From assembly GCF_001618385.1 (NCBI RefSeq), contig NZ_BDCR01000001.1, forward strand, positions 744,001-808,000: a stretch of 64,000 nt of DNA, in the 5' to 3' direction. Positions within the stretch are counted from its first letter, which is position 1. Each line of letters begins with the position of its first letter. The notes beneath the pieces were generated by a model. The model did not search any database. It was not told where the DNA came from and worked only from the letters and a program-made list of their open reading frames with translations. The DNA comes from Paludibacter jiangxiensis. GTDB taxonomy: Bacteria > Bacteroidota > Bacteroidia > Bacteroidales > Paludibacteraceae. This document shows, one piece after another, positions 37,738 through 45,116 of this stretch. Position numbers and translations under genes: made by a program.

Positions 37738-40700
37738 TCATATTTTTATATTGCAACCAAATGAAAAGACACTGTTGATAGGATAGTATGATGGCGCATC
37801 TCCTGTCCCAATTTGGTTTTCAGGATCCCACCCTTTATAAAAAGAGTTGAAATTGTAGAGATTTTCTCCACTAACATAAATCCGACAATATTGCAATCCA
37901 ATCTTATGCAGAATTGTTTGGGGAATGGTGTATCCTATTTGAATATTTTTTATTCTCAGGAAACTTGCGTTTCTTATCCAATAGTCGGATGTCTGAAGAT
38001 TCGGATTATTCATATTTAAAGTTTCCAGTCTTGGGTATTTGGCCCATTTATTAGGATTAGCGGTAGTCCATCTGTTATCTACCTGCCATTGTTGGATTTG
38101 CCCCCCGTTATAATAAGCATAAGCCATATAAGAGCCTATTAGTCTCTGATATCCTCCCAATCCCTGAAACAGTGCAGACAAATCAAATCCTTTAAAAGAG
38201 GCATTCAAAGTCACTCCATAATAATATTTAGGGGTACGACACCCGATAACTGTTCGATCGTTATTGGCATCCACTGAATTATCGCCATTCAAATCTTTGT
38301 ATTCGATATATCCGGGTTTCAAACTGCTTTTCGAAACTAATTGTGTAGGAGCTGCATCTATTTCCGATTGATTGACAAATAATCCATTGGTTTTGTATCC
38401 GTAAATAATGCCGATAGGCTGACCTACAATCAGGCCATTGTTGAGATCCTGCTTGGCTCCATCAGCCAATTTTTCAACAGCATTTTTTACATACGTAAAG
38501 TTGGGGTTGATACTGTATTTGAAATCCTTTCCGATATTTCCATTATATGTTAGGTTCACTTCAAAACCCTTATTAGACACGGCTCCTACGTTGGATTGTC
38601 CGACACTGCGTCCCATAATGCTGGTGTACTGAACCGAAGATAAAATGTTGTAGGTATACTTATAAAAATAATCTACGTTGGCTGTGATTTTTCCTTTGAA
38701 CAGACTAAAATCGAGCCCGGCATCTGCGACCGAAGTCGTTTCCCAGGTAATATCAGGGTTATTGTAAGTGGTGATTCTGGTGCCGGATGTAAGCGCAGCC
38801 GTACTACCCAGTACAGCATTCTCGCCCAAGGAGTATGTCTGTTGATAGGGATAGGTTCCGATATTCTGATTACCAAGCACACCCCATGAAGCTCGCAACT
38901 TAAGATTATTCACTATGTCCGACAAAGATGCTTTTTCCCAGAATTTTTCTTCGGAAATTCTCCATCCGGCAGAAAATGAAGGAAACACACCCCAACGATG
39001 GCTGGGAGCAAATCGGGAAGATCCATCATAGCGCACATTTGCCTCAAACAAATATTTGTCCATAAGCGAATAATTTGCCCGTCCAAAAAAAGACATCAAC
39101 CCCCATTCGCTAAGATAACCAGAATTTGAGGCGGAAGCACCAGACCCTGCATTCAATTCATAAAGATAATTGTTGGGAAAGGTGTTCCTATAACCATACA
39201 GGTTTTTGTATGTGTATGTCTCACTCGAAGCCCCTGCCAATAAGTTGATAGAATGAGCATGAAATTGTTTCTTATAATTAACTAATCCTTCAAATGACCT
39301 ATAAGTTGCATTGTCAGAGGTCACTGACAGAGATGCAGGGCCAACCGTTTTACTTGCATCAAAATAGGTTTGCGCAATAAAAGATTTGTTGTAGTTATTA
39401 TTATAATTAATACCAGCTTTGCCTGTAATTGTTAATCCATCGACAGGAGTTTGCCAAACCAATTGTGTATTGCCTATTATATTGGTGCTTATGTTTTTTG
39501 TGAACGATTCGCTTGATAGCCATGCTTCTGGACTATAATTGTCCTGATAACCAAAAGTTCCATCTGCCTTTTTTCCGCTATAAATAGGACCTTCACGGAC
39601 TGCATATCCGATTATACCTTCAATACTAGACGGTTGACCGTTCGGAGAATTGTAAGTGGTTGTATAGGCATCCAGGTTAACTTTCAGAGTAAGACCTTTC
39701 AGAATATTGGCATTCATATTCCATAAGATATTATATCTATCATTAGAAGTTTTTTCTGTCATCCCTGCCTGATGCATATAATTTGCCGAGCAATTATATG
39801 ACAAAGACGAATTGCCGCCTTGTACACCCAAATTATGCTTCTGCTGAAAACCCGAACCGCTATTCAGAAGCCATTTCAGATGATTGACGTTCGGATAATT
39901 ATCAGGATCCGATCCATCTTTAAATTTTTGAATCTGAGCATCTGTATAAGCAGCTGATTTTCCCATATTTGCCATAGCTTCATTATAATAAGACGCATAT
40001 TGCCAAGAAGATAGAAAATCCGGAAGTTCAGTCGGCTTTTGCCATCCGAAAGAATTGTTATAAGAAATAACTGTTTTCCCTTCGGCCCCTTTTTTAGTTT
40101 CAATTAAAATTACTCCGTTTGCAGCGCGGTTACCATATATGGAAGCAGATGCTGCATCTTTAAGGAATGAAATACTCTGTATATCATTCGGATCAACATC
40201 GTCAATATTACCTGATGTACCATCGATTAATACTAATGGAGCAGTTCCTGCACTCGAAAAAGTTCCTGTTCCTCGAAGATTTACCGATGCACTTGCTCCC
40301 GGTCTTCCTGAAGATTGCACGACGCTTAAACCTGGTACTAATCCAGCCAACGCTTGCGAAGTGTTTGAAACCGGTTTGTTTGCAATTTCTGTTGCTGTAA
40401 TTGATGCTACCGACCCTGTTAGATTCACCTTCTTTTGAGTTCCATACCCAACAACCACTACTTCTTCAAGCTTCTTTACATCGGGATCAAGAGTAATTTT
40501 CAACTGAGACTGCTTACCGATATTCACCTTTTTGGGAATATAACCAACATACGAGCAGTCGAGAACTCCTCCAAAAGGAACTTCCATCGAGAAACGACCG
40601 TCAATATCAGTAATTACTCCATTACGCGTACCTGCTATCACTATATTTACCCCTATAAGAGGATCTCCTGTATTAGCATCTACAATTGTCCCTATAATTC

Positions 40701-41061
40701 TCTGAGACTTTGAAGATACCGCTCCCGGCGAACCATTAGTTTCGTGATTATCACCACCTGTTGTAAGTACAATTTGTTTGTTCGAATCTATCTTATAACT
40801 AATACCTGTGCCCTGAAAAATTTGTTTTAGAATGGATTCAACATCCTGATTTTTAGCATTGATCGTTATGGTTTTGTCCAATCCTGGCAAGTCATTGTTG
40901 TAGAAAAAACTATAGTTGCTGTTTTTTTCAATCAGGTGGATTACCTGTCTGATTTTTTGATTTTTTGCACTAAAAGTAATTTGTGCGAAACTCACTGCTG
41001 CAAACGACACAAAGAGAGTGCATAACAGTAGCCGGTAAAGATGTTTTTTTATACGATTCAT
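37738..41061 (-). CDS. SusC-family TonB-dependent transporter with N-terminal STN signalling domain
   Basis: 1107 residues from the ATG at 41061 (MNRIKKHLYRLLLC signal peptide); a longer start adds 15 residues without support. Domain order: STN/secretin-N domain (about 27-100: ITFSAKNQKIRQVIHLIEKNSNYSFF... to QIVLTTGG), carboxypeptidase-like beta domain (IGTIVDANTGDPLIGVNIVIAG), TonB-box-like EEVVVVGYGTQKKVNLTGSV, plug (LRGTGTFSSAG, FLKDAASASIYGNRAANGVILIETKKG) and barrel. The STN domain is the hallmark of transducers that signal to a FecR anti-sigma factor, and exactly such a pair lies upstream. Imports the oligosaccharide and reports its arrival. Confidence 0.96.
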   Translation of the reverse strand: MNRIKKHLYRLLLCTLFVSFAAVSFAQITFSAKNQKIRQVIHLIEKNSNYSFFYNNDLPGLDKTITINAKNQDVESILKQIFQGTGISYKIDSNKQIVLTTGGDNHETNGSPGAVSSKSQRIIGTIVDANTGDPLIGVNIVIAGTRNGVITDIDGRFSMEVPFGGVLDCSYVGYIPKKVNIGKQSQLKITLDPDVKKLEEVVVVGYGTQKKVNLTGSVASITATEIANKPVSNTSQALAGLVPGLSVVQSSGRPGASASVNLRGTGTFSSAGTAPLVLIDGTSGNIDDVDPNDIQSISFLKDAASASIYGNRAANGVILIETKKGAEGKTVISYNNSFGWQKPTELPDFLSSWQYASYYNEAMANMGKSAAYTDAQIQKFKDGSDPDNYPNVNHLKWLLNSGSGFQQKHNLGVQGGNSSLSYNCSANYMHQAGMTEKTSNDRYNILWNMNANILKGLTLKVNLDAYTTTYNSPNGQPSSIEGIIGYAVREGPIYSGKKADGTFGYQDNYSPEAWLSSESFTKNISTNIIGNTQLVWQTPVDGLTITGKAGINYNNNYNKSFIAQTYFDASKTVGPASLSVTSDNATYRSFEGLVNYKKQFHAHSINLLAGASSETYTYKNLYGYRNTFPNNYLYELNAGSGASASNSGYLSEWGLMSFFGRANYSLMDKYLFEANVRYDGSSRFAPSHRWGVFPSFSAGWRISEEKFWEKASLSDIVNNLKLRASWGVLGNQNIGTYPYQQTYSLGENAVLGSTAALTSGTRITTYNNPDITWETTSVADAGLDFSLFKGKITANVDYFYKYTYNILSSVQYTSIMGRSVGQSNVGAVSNKGFEVNLTYNGNIGKDFKYSINPNFTYVKNAVEKLADGAKQDLNNGLIVGQPIGIIYGYKTNGLFVNQSEIDAAPTQLVSKSSLKPGYIEYKDLNGDNSVDANNDRTVIGCRTPKYYYGVTLNASFKGFDLSALFQGLGGYQRLIGSYMAYAYYNGGQIQQWQVDNRWTTANPNKWAKYPRLETLNMNNPNLQTSDYWIRNASFLRIKNIQIGYTIPQTILHKIGLQYCRIYVSGENLYNFNSFYKGWDPENQIGTGDAPSYYPINSVFSFGCNIKI

Positions 41062-41133
41062 CTGTTGAGTTTTTATACGATTAAATTTTATGGTACATAG
41101 AATCATTCCGGAAAGAATGATAGAGAGTTTTTC

Positions 41134-41161
41134 TTTGACAAAAGAAATTATCGTACATTTG
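41134..41161 (+). promoter_or_regulatory. Promoter of the antisense RNA, copy 2
   Basis: TTTG at 41134-41137 and TACATTTG at 41154-41161, spaced 16 bp (slightly short). It faces away from the susC gene, toward the antisense RNA. Confidence 0.5.
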
Positions 41162-41167
41162 CAGAAT

Positions 41168-41282
41168 CAAAACGATACACCAATGGCTGTTGATGCCTGA
41201 TAAAGACATCAATAAATGAAAAACATGAGTGTACGAATGATTACGACGGAACAGTGTTAACGGCATTGTTCCGTTTTTTTTT
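41168..41282 (+). ncRNA. Candidate antisense small RNA opposite the susC leader (copy 2)
   Basis: After the TACATTTG element comes ATCAAAACGATACACC (41166-41181), a hairpin TTGATG/CATCAA with an 11-nt loop (41190-41212), an ATGAAAAACA segment, and a strong terminator (ACGGAACAGTG/CATTGTTCCGT, 41246-41274) followed by nine T. It lies between fecR and susC, antisense to the susC leader, and ends 65 bp short of fecR. Copy 1 at 21841-21951 shares the element, the 16-nt segment, the following ATGAAA and the terminator end, while the central hairpins differ in sequence but match in size: support for a structured RNA family rather than chance. Confidence 0.82.
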
Positions 41283-41347
41283 GAGGGGTGATTTCAGGAG
41301 GATGGTTGTTTCATATTATATTCAGATTTGATAGGTTAACGAGTCAC

Positions 41348-42358
41348 TTAATCACGGCTATAGTTGAGCCTCTTTTTTGTGTTTTGTTTCAAAGTAACGA
41401 CAGAATCCTTCACGTTGTAATGAATCGGAGACGTTAAAGAGATGAGCTGCAAGACGCTTTCGAGGCTGTTATTTTTTATCTTACCACTAAAGCGTATCTG
41501 TTTAATCTGTTCCGAATCAAAGACTACCTGAATGTTATACATGCGCTCCAGCACTTTGGCAATATCTTCCAGCGTTTCCGAATCGAATGCCAGCTGATTG
41601 TTTTTCCACAATCCGGCAATTGCGGCATCGTATACCTGCACCTTATCAAAGGTATGATTGCTTTTGTTGAAAGTAATCTTCTGATTGGGCAACAATTGCG
41701 AGGTTGTTGTTTTGTCAAATACATTCACTTTCCCTTCAATCAGGGTTGTCGTAATTGCATCATCGTTGGTATAAGCCTTAACATCAAATGCGGTACCGAC
41801 CGCACGAACGGAGACTGCATTGGCCTTCACTATAAACGGGCGTTTTTTATCTTTTGCCACTTCAAAATAGGCTTCTCCCTCAAGAGCAATAATCCGGTCG
41901 TGCTGATTGTAACTCTTATCGTAACGAATGGAACTACCGGAGTTAAGCCACACCTTTGTTCCATCCGGCAATTGCAGGTTTGCCTTCTGTCCATTTTCCA
42001 CGCTCACAATCATTTCCTTATTATTGTCGTGAGCTAAATTCGCAATCAGCAAATAGGCTCCTACTCCCAGCATAACAGGGATGACTGCGGCCGCGGCATA
42101 CTTCATCAGCTTGCCGAAAGGCAAAGACCACCGGTGACGGCCGGGACTCATTTCACTCCGGATATTCTCCAGCATGCTATTCTGAAGAGCAGCATCCATC
42201 GAAGCCGCAGCTTCTTCCCACTTTTCGGCATAGAAACCGGAAAGTTTCTCTTTGGTGTCGGGTTGGCAAAACCACTCCGTCAGCCGGCGGGTTTCTTCGG
42301 AAGTTGCTTCTTTCCTGAGGAACTTCTCCAGGAGCTTATTGTAGTCGTTTTCGGTCAT
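41348..42358 (-). CDS. FecR-family anti-sigma factor
   Basis: 336 residues. The N-terminal cytoplasmic part (about 1-80) carries the sigma-binding region, TM helix at about 87-107 (YAAAAVIPVMLGVGAYLLI), then the periplasmic FecR domain (NGQKANLQLPDGTKVWLNSGSSIRYD, ALEGEAYFEVAKDKKRPFIVKA, VRAVGTAFDVKAY) and a C-terminal STN-like domain (DIAKVLERMYNIQVVFDSEQIKQIRFSGKI) that would contact the STN of SusC. It holds the ECF sigma factor inactive until the SusC transducer is occupied. Sigma gene ends 102 bp upstream. Confidence 0.95.
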   Translation of the reverse strand: MTENDYNKLLEKFLRKEATSEETRRLTEWFCQPDTKEKLSGFYAEKWEEAAASMDAALQNSMLENIRSEMSPGRHRWSLPFGKLMKYAAAAVIPVMLGVGAYLLIANLAHDNNKEMIVSVENGQKANLQLPDGTKVWLNSGSSIRYDKSYNQHDRIIALEGEAYFEVAKDKKRPFIVKANAVSVRAVGTAFDVKAYTNDDAITTTLIEGKVNVFDKTTTSQLLPNQKITFNKSNHTFDKVQVYDAAIAGLWKNNQLAFDSETLEDIAKVLERMYNIQVVFDSEQIKQIRFSGKIKNNSLESVLQLISLTSPIHYNVKDSVVTLKQNTKKRLNYSRD

Positions 42359-42460
42359 AGTTATAATTTATATACGCAGAGGAAAGGAATCCCCTACAGC
42401 CACCTGTATATTTTATGTTTTGTTAAGAAATTAAGAATTACTTCCCGGTGAACGGACAAG

Positions 42461-43030
42461 TTACTGAAGGAAAAACAGAATACCTGCAAGCGCCACATGA
42501 GGCTTGAGGTGTTTTTTCAGAAAATGGATGGAACGGGTGATCTGGGTCTCTACTGTTTTTTCGGAAATAGAGAGTTTTTGGGCTATTTCTTTGTTGGATA
42601 ATCCCTGACGGCGGCTTAGCAAAAAGATTTCCCTGCGTGATGGCGGCAATTGCTCAATCAATTCGGCAATCAGTTTTTCAAGAAACTGATAATCGAGTGT
42701 TTCCTCTGCCGATATTTCGGTCACGGATTGAAATTTTTGCACATATTCTTCGTACCGGCTGGCAAGAAGCATCTTTTCGGTTTGACGATACACCAGATTT
42801 TGTGCGATGGTGTAGACATATGCAGAAAAGCTTTTAGAAGTGTCTATGGTTGCGCGGTGTTCCCATATCGACAGAAAGACATTCTGGGTCAGATCCTGAG
42901 CCAGAGTTTTGTCGTAAAGAGTCGACATAATAAAATTGTACACCCTGGCATTGTACTTCCAAAAGATGGCTTCAAAAGCATCGGGATCCCCTTTTGTCAG
43001 ACGATAAAGTATGTCATTATCAGTCCCCAA
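42461..43030 (-). CDS. ECF sigma-70 factor
   Basis: 189 residues starting at TTG 43030: there is no ATG between it and an in-frame stop at 43049-43051, and the next internal methionine would delete much of region 2. Region 2 reads DPDAFEAIFWKYNARVYNFIMSTLYDKTLAQDLTQNVFLSIWEHR, region 4 reads LPPSRREIFLLSRRQGLSNKEIAQKLSISEKTVETQITRSI. It is of the Bacteroidota type linked to FecR and drives the adjoining SusC/SusD operon. A -33/-7 promoter lies upstream at 43060-43090. Confidence 0.93.
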   Translation of the reverse strand: MGTDNDILYRLTKGDPDAFEAIFWKYNARVYNFIMSTLYDKTLAQDLTQNVFLSIWEHRATIDTSKSFSAYVYTIAQNLVYRQTEKMLLASRYEEYVQKFQSVTEISAEETLDYQFLEKLIAELIEQLPPSRREIFLLSRRQGLSNKEIAQKLSISEKTVETQITRSIHFLKKHLKPHVALAGILFFLQ

Positions 43031-43059
43031 AGTAATAGATTTAGGTGGTTAGCTTGGGG

Positions 43060-43090
43060 CAAAGATAAGCAATTGGAGTATAATAAACAA
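43060..43090 (-). promoter_or_regulatory. Promoter of the ECF sigma gene
   Basis: Minus strand: TTG (complement 43088-43090), 20 bp, TATCTTTG (complement 43060-43067). This is the household -33/-7 type, so the sigma gene is probably not self-driven. Confidence 0.55.
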
Positions 43091-43205
43091 GCAATGTTTC
43101 AGATTGGATTACATAGATTTTATAAGAAATATATCGGTGTTCTTTAATTGGTCTCAAAATCTATTGTATTATGCAAACAGGAGGCAGATTAAGGTAATGT
43201 ATTGG

Positions 43206-43213
43206 TACATTTG
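43206..43213 (+). promoter_or_regulatory. -7 element of the SASA esterase gene
   Basis: TACATTTG, 16 bp before the ATG at 43229; no clear -33. Confidence 0.4.
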
Positions 43214-43228
43214 CAAATAAATTATCAG

Positions 43229-44695
43229 ATGATGAGAAAAACGTTTATTCTGTCTGTTTCCGTGCTGGCAATATTCCTGTCGGGAAGCCGGCTCGAGGCA
43301 AAAATTGTGTTGCCGAAAGTGATCGGGCATAACATGGTGTTGCAACGCCATAAAGATGTAGCTATCTGGGGGTCTGCCGCCAAAGGAGAAACGGTGACCG
43401 TGTCGTTTGCCGGTCAGCAAAAGCAAACCGTGGCCGCCGCCGATGGCAAATGGGAGGTAAAACTCAGCCCAATGGAGGCTTCCGAACAGCCCCGCGATAT
43501 GGTAATTGCAGCATCGGATACCATTCGTCTGCACAACATTCTGGTGGGCGAAGTGTGGCTCTGCTCAGGTCAGTCGAACATGGAATATGCCATGCGTAAA
43601 AACAGCAAACTGTTCGACAAAGTGAGAGGATCCCACCCGGCAACGGACGATCTTCAGACAGCAAATAATCCCAATATCCGCATCTTTCTGGTGCGGCGTA
43701 AATACATGGCACCCGACTCTACCCATCAGGGATGGGACGTGGCTGCCGGCACTCCGTTACGCGACTTTTCGGCAGCAGGTTATTTCTGTGCCAAAGAGTT
43801 GTATGCCAAACTCCACGTGCCTGTCGGGATGATTTCATCCGCCGTGCCCGGAAGCCGCATCGAACCGTGGATTGAGAAGAAACAGCTGGAAGTTTCTCCA
43901 AAACTGAAAGACGGTACCACCTTAAAACCACTGACGAATGACGGCGGCGATGCCGGAAAATTTTACGAAACGATGATCCGCCCGGTGATTCCTTTCACCC
44001 TTAGCGGCGTCTTCTGGTATCAGGGCGAATCGGCTTGCTTCCTCAACGAAACCATCCGCTATGCCTATAAGTTCAAAACACTGGTCAACAGTTGGCGCGC
44101 TGACTGGAAGGATGCTTCCCTGCCCTTCTATTTTGTGCAGATAGCGCCTTACGCTTATTCAGCTGCCAAAGATGTACGTCCGCATACCACCGAAAACCTG
44201 CCCGAATTCTGGGAATCGCAGGCACTGGCTCTCAAACTGCCGAACACGGGTATGGCTGTTATCACCGACCTGGTGGACAGCGTGGCCGACCTGCATCCGG
44301 GCTACAAATGGGAAGTGGGTCGCCGACTGGCCTTGCTGGCGCTGAACAAAACCTACGGCATGAAAGATATTGTGTGCAACGGGCCGATATACAACGGCAT
44401 AAAGATAGTACGCGACAAGATTGAAGTGGGCTTTACCAATACCGGCAGCGGACTGGCCAGCCGCGATGGGAAGCCGCTCACCTGGTTCTCTATTGCCGGT
44501 GCCGACGGCAAGTTTTACCCTGCCGATGCGGTAATCAGAAACAATAAAGTGGTTGTTGCCTCTCCCTCGGTAAAACATCCCGTCAAAGTACGGTTTGGAT
44601 GGAACGAAGCAGCCCAATCCAACTTCATCAACAAAGAAGGCCTCCCAGCTGCTCCTTTCCGCAGCGACAACCCATGGGAGAATGTGTTTGAGTAA
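43229..44695 (+). CDS. SASA-domain carbohydrate esterase (sialate O-acetylesterase-like)
   Basis: 488 residues from ATG 43229 (a second ATG is immediately after); signal peptide to about residue 24. The SGNH-type hydrolase is indicated by EVWLCSGQSNMEYAM (nucleophile S116), the block GVFWYQGESACFLNE, and DLVDSVADLHPGYKWEVGRRLAL with the aspartate and histidine of the triad (about 360). An N-terminal beta-domain (AKIVLPKVIGHNMVLQRHKDVAIWG) and C-terminal beta-domain frame it, as in Bacteroidota esterases called sialate 9-O-acetylesterases, many of which act on plant polysaccharides. Divergent from the sigma gene, so probably part of the same locus: deacetylation alongside GH51/GH29. Confidence 0.88.
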   Translation: MMRKTFILSVSVLAIFLSGSRLEAKIVLPKVIGHNMVLQRHKDVAIWGSAAKGETVTVSFAGQQKQTVAAADGKWEVKLSPMEASEQPRDMVIAASDTIRLHNILVGEVWLCSGQSNMEYAMRKNSKLFDKVRGSHPATDDLQTANNPNIRIFLVRRKYMAPDSTHQGWDVAAGTPLRDFSAAGYFCAKELYAKLHVPVGMISSAVPGSRIEPWIEKKQLEVSPKLKDGTTLKPLTNDGGDAGKFYETMIRPVIPFTLSGVFWYQGESACFLNETIRYAYKFKTLVNSWRADWKDASLPFYFVQIAPYAYSAAKDVRPHTTENLPEFWESQALALKLPNTGMAVITDLVDSVADLHPGYKWEVGRRLALLALNKTYGMKDIVCNGPIYNGIKIVRDKIEVGFTNTGSGLASRDGKPLTWFSIAGADGKFYPADAVIRNNKVVVASPSVKHPVKVRFGWNEAAQSNFINKEGLPAAPFRSDNPWENVFE

Positions 44696-44715
44696 TCCTG
44701 CTTGCAGAATACCAT

Positions 44716-44749
44716 AAGCCCGATCGAAGCAATTCGACCGGGCTTTTTT
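44716..44749 (+). terminator. Terminator copy A
   Basis: AAGCCCGATCGAA and TTCGACCGGGCTT pair with one mismatch, followed by TTTTTTG. The same hairpin recurs at 47374-47403. Confidence 0.9.
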
Positions 44750-44940
44750 GTTGTAAATGGTTATCCGGAATTTTACCTAAGAGGCATCACTTTGAGCCCT
44801 GTCCGACCTTTCAGGTCGCATTACTTGAGGGCGACATTCACTCACAGGTCACAGACCTGCGGTTATGAAAATATGGCTTTTCAAGCCGTTTTTCAGAGTT
44901 GAGATTTGCACCTTCTCACATCAGTTTCCCGATTTAAAGA

Positions 44941-45019
44941 ATATATTCTTTTAATATGTTAATTATTTGTGGTATGTTTGCAGAGAGGTTTATGATAGAC
45001 TGAAAATGAGGAGTGTTAT
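44941..45019. repeat. Repeat R1, copy A
   Basis: About 80 bp very similar to 54036-54113; both contain TATGTTTGCAGAGA and TTCTTTTAA and end in a GAAAATGA/GAAGGA-like segment. The TATGTTTG fits a -7 element. Confidence 0.8.
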
Positions 45020-45036
45020 CCCTTTTGGTGGAAGAA

Positions 45037-45075
45037 AGCAGATCCTCGTTCTACTTAACGAAGTGTAGTTTGGAC
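45037..45075. repeat. Repeat R2, copy A
   Basis: Contains CTTAACGAAGTGTAGTTTGG; matches 54971-55009 (CTTAACGAAGTGTAGCTTGG). It has inverted-repeat character, the arms flanking TAACGAAGTGT. Confidence 0.75.
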
Positions 45076-45116
45076 TATTAGGAATTCATTTATAAATTCA
45101 AAATCAATAAAGAACT

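Larger units (their letters stand above)
44750..45116. other. Spacer upstream of the ATPase with repeats and a candidate promoter
   Basis: No supported gene. It holds two small palindromes (CGACCT/AGGTCG at 44804-44818; CAGGT/ACCTG at 44845-44859), repeat R1 (44941-45019) with TATGTTTG at 44973-44980, a -7-like element, and repeat R2 (45037-45075). A transcript from the -7 element would have a leader of about 130 nt before the ATPase ATG. Confidence 0.6.

Noticed and set aside
40981-41061. Alternative SusC start further upstream (41106)
   Set aside because: It adds 15 residues before a good signal peptide; the ATG at 41061 is the standard choice.
44702-44902. Frame running through the terminator and palindromes after the SASA esterase
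   Set aside because: It begins in a terminator hairpin; no motifs.
45037-45075. R2 as a site-specific attachment site
   Set aside because: It recurs, but no integrase is in the window and the insert boundaries fit the duplicated terminator better.
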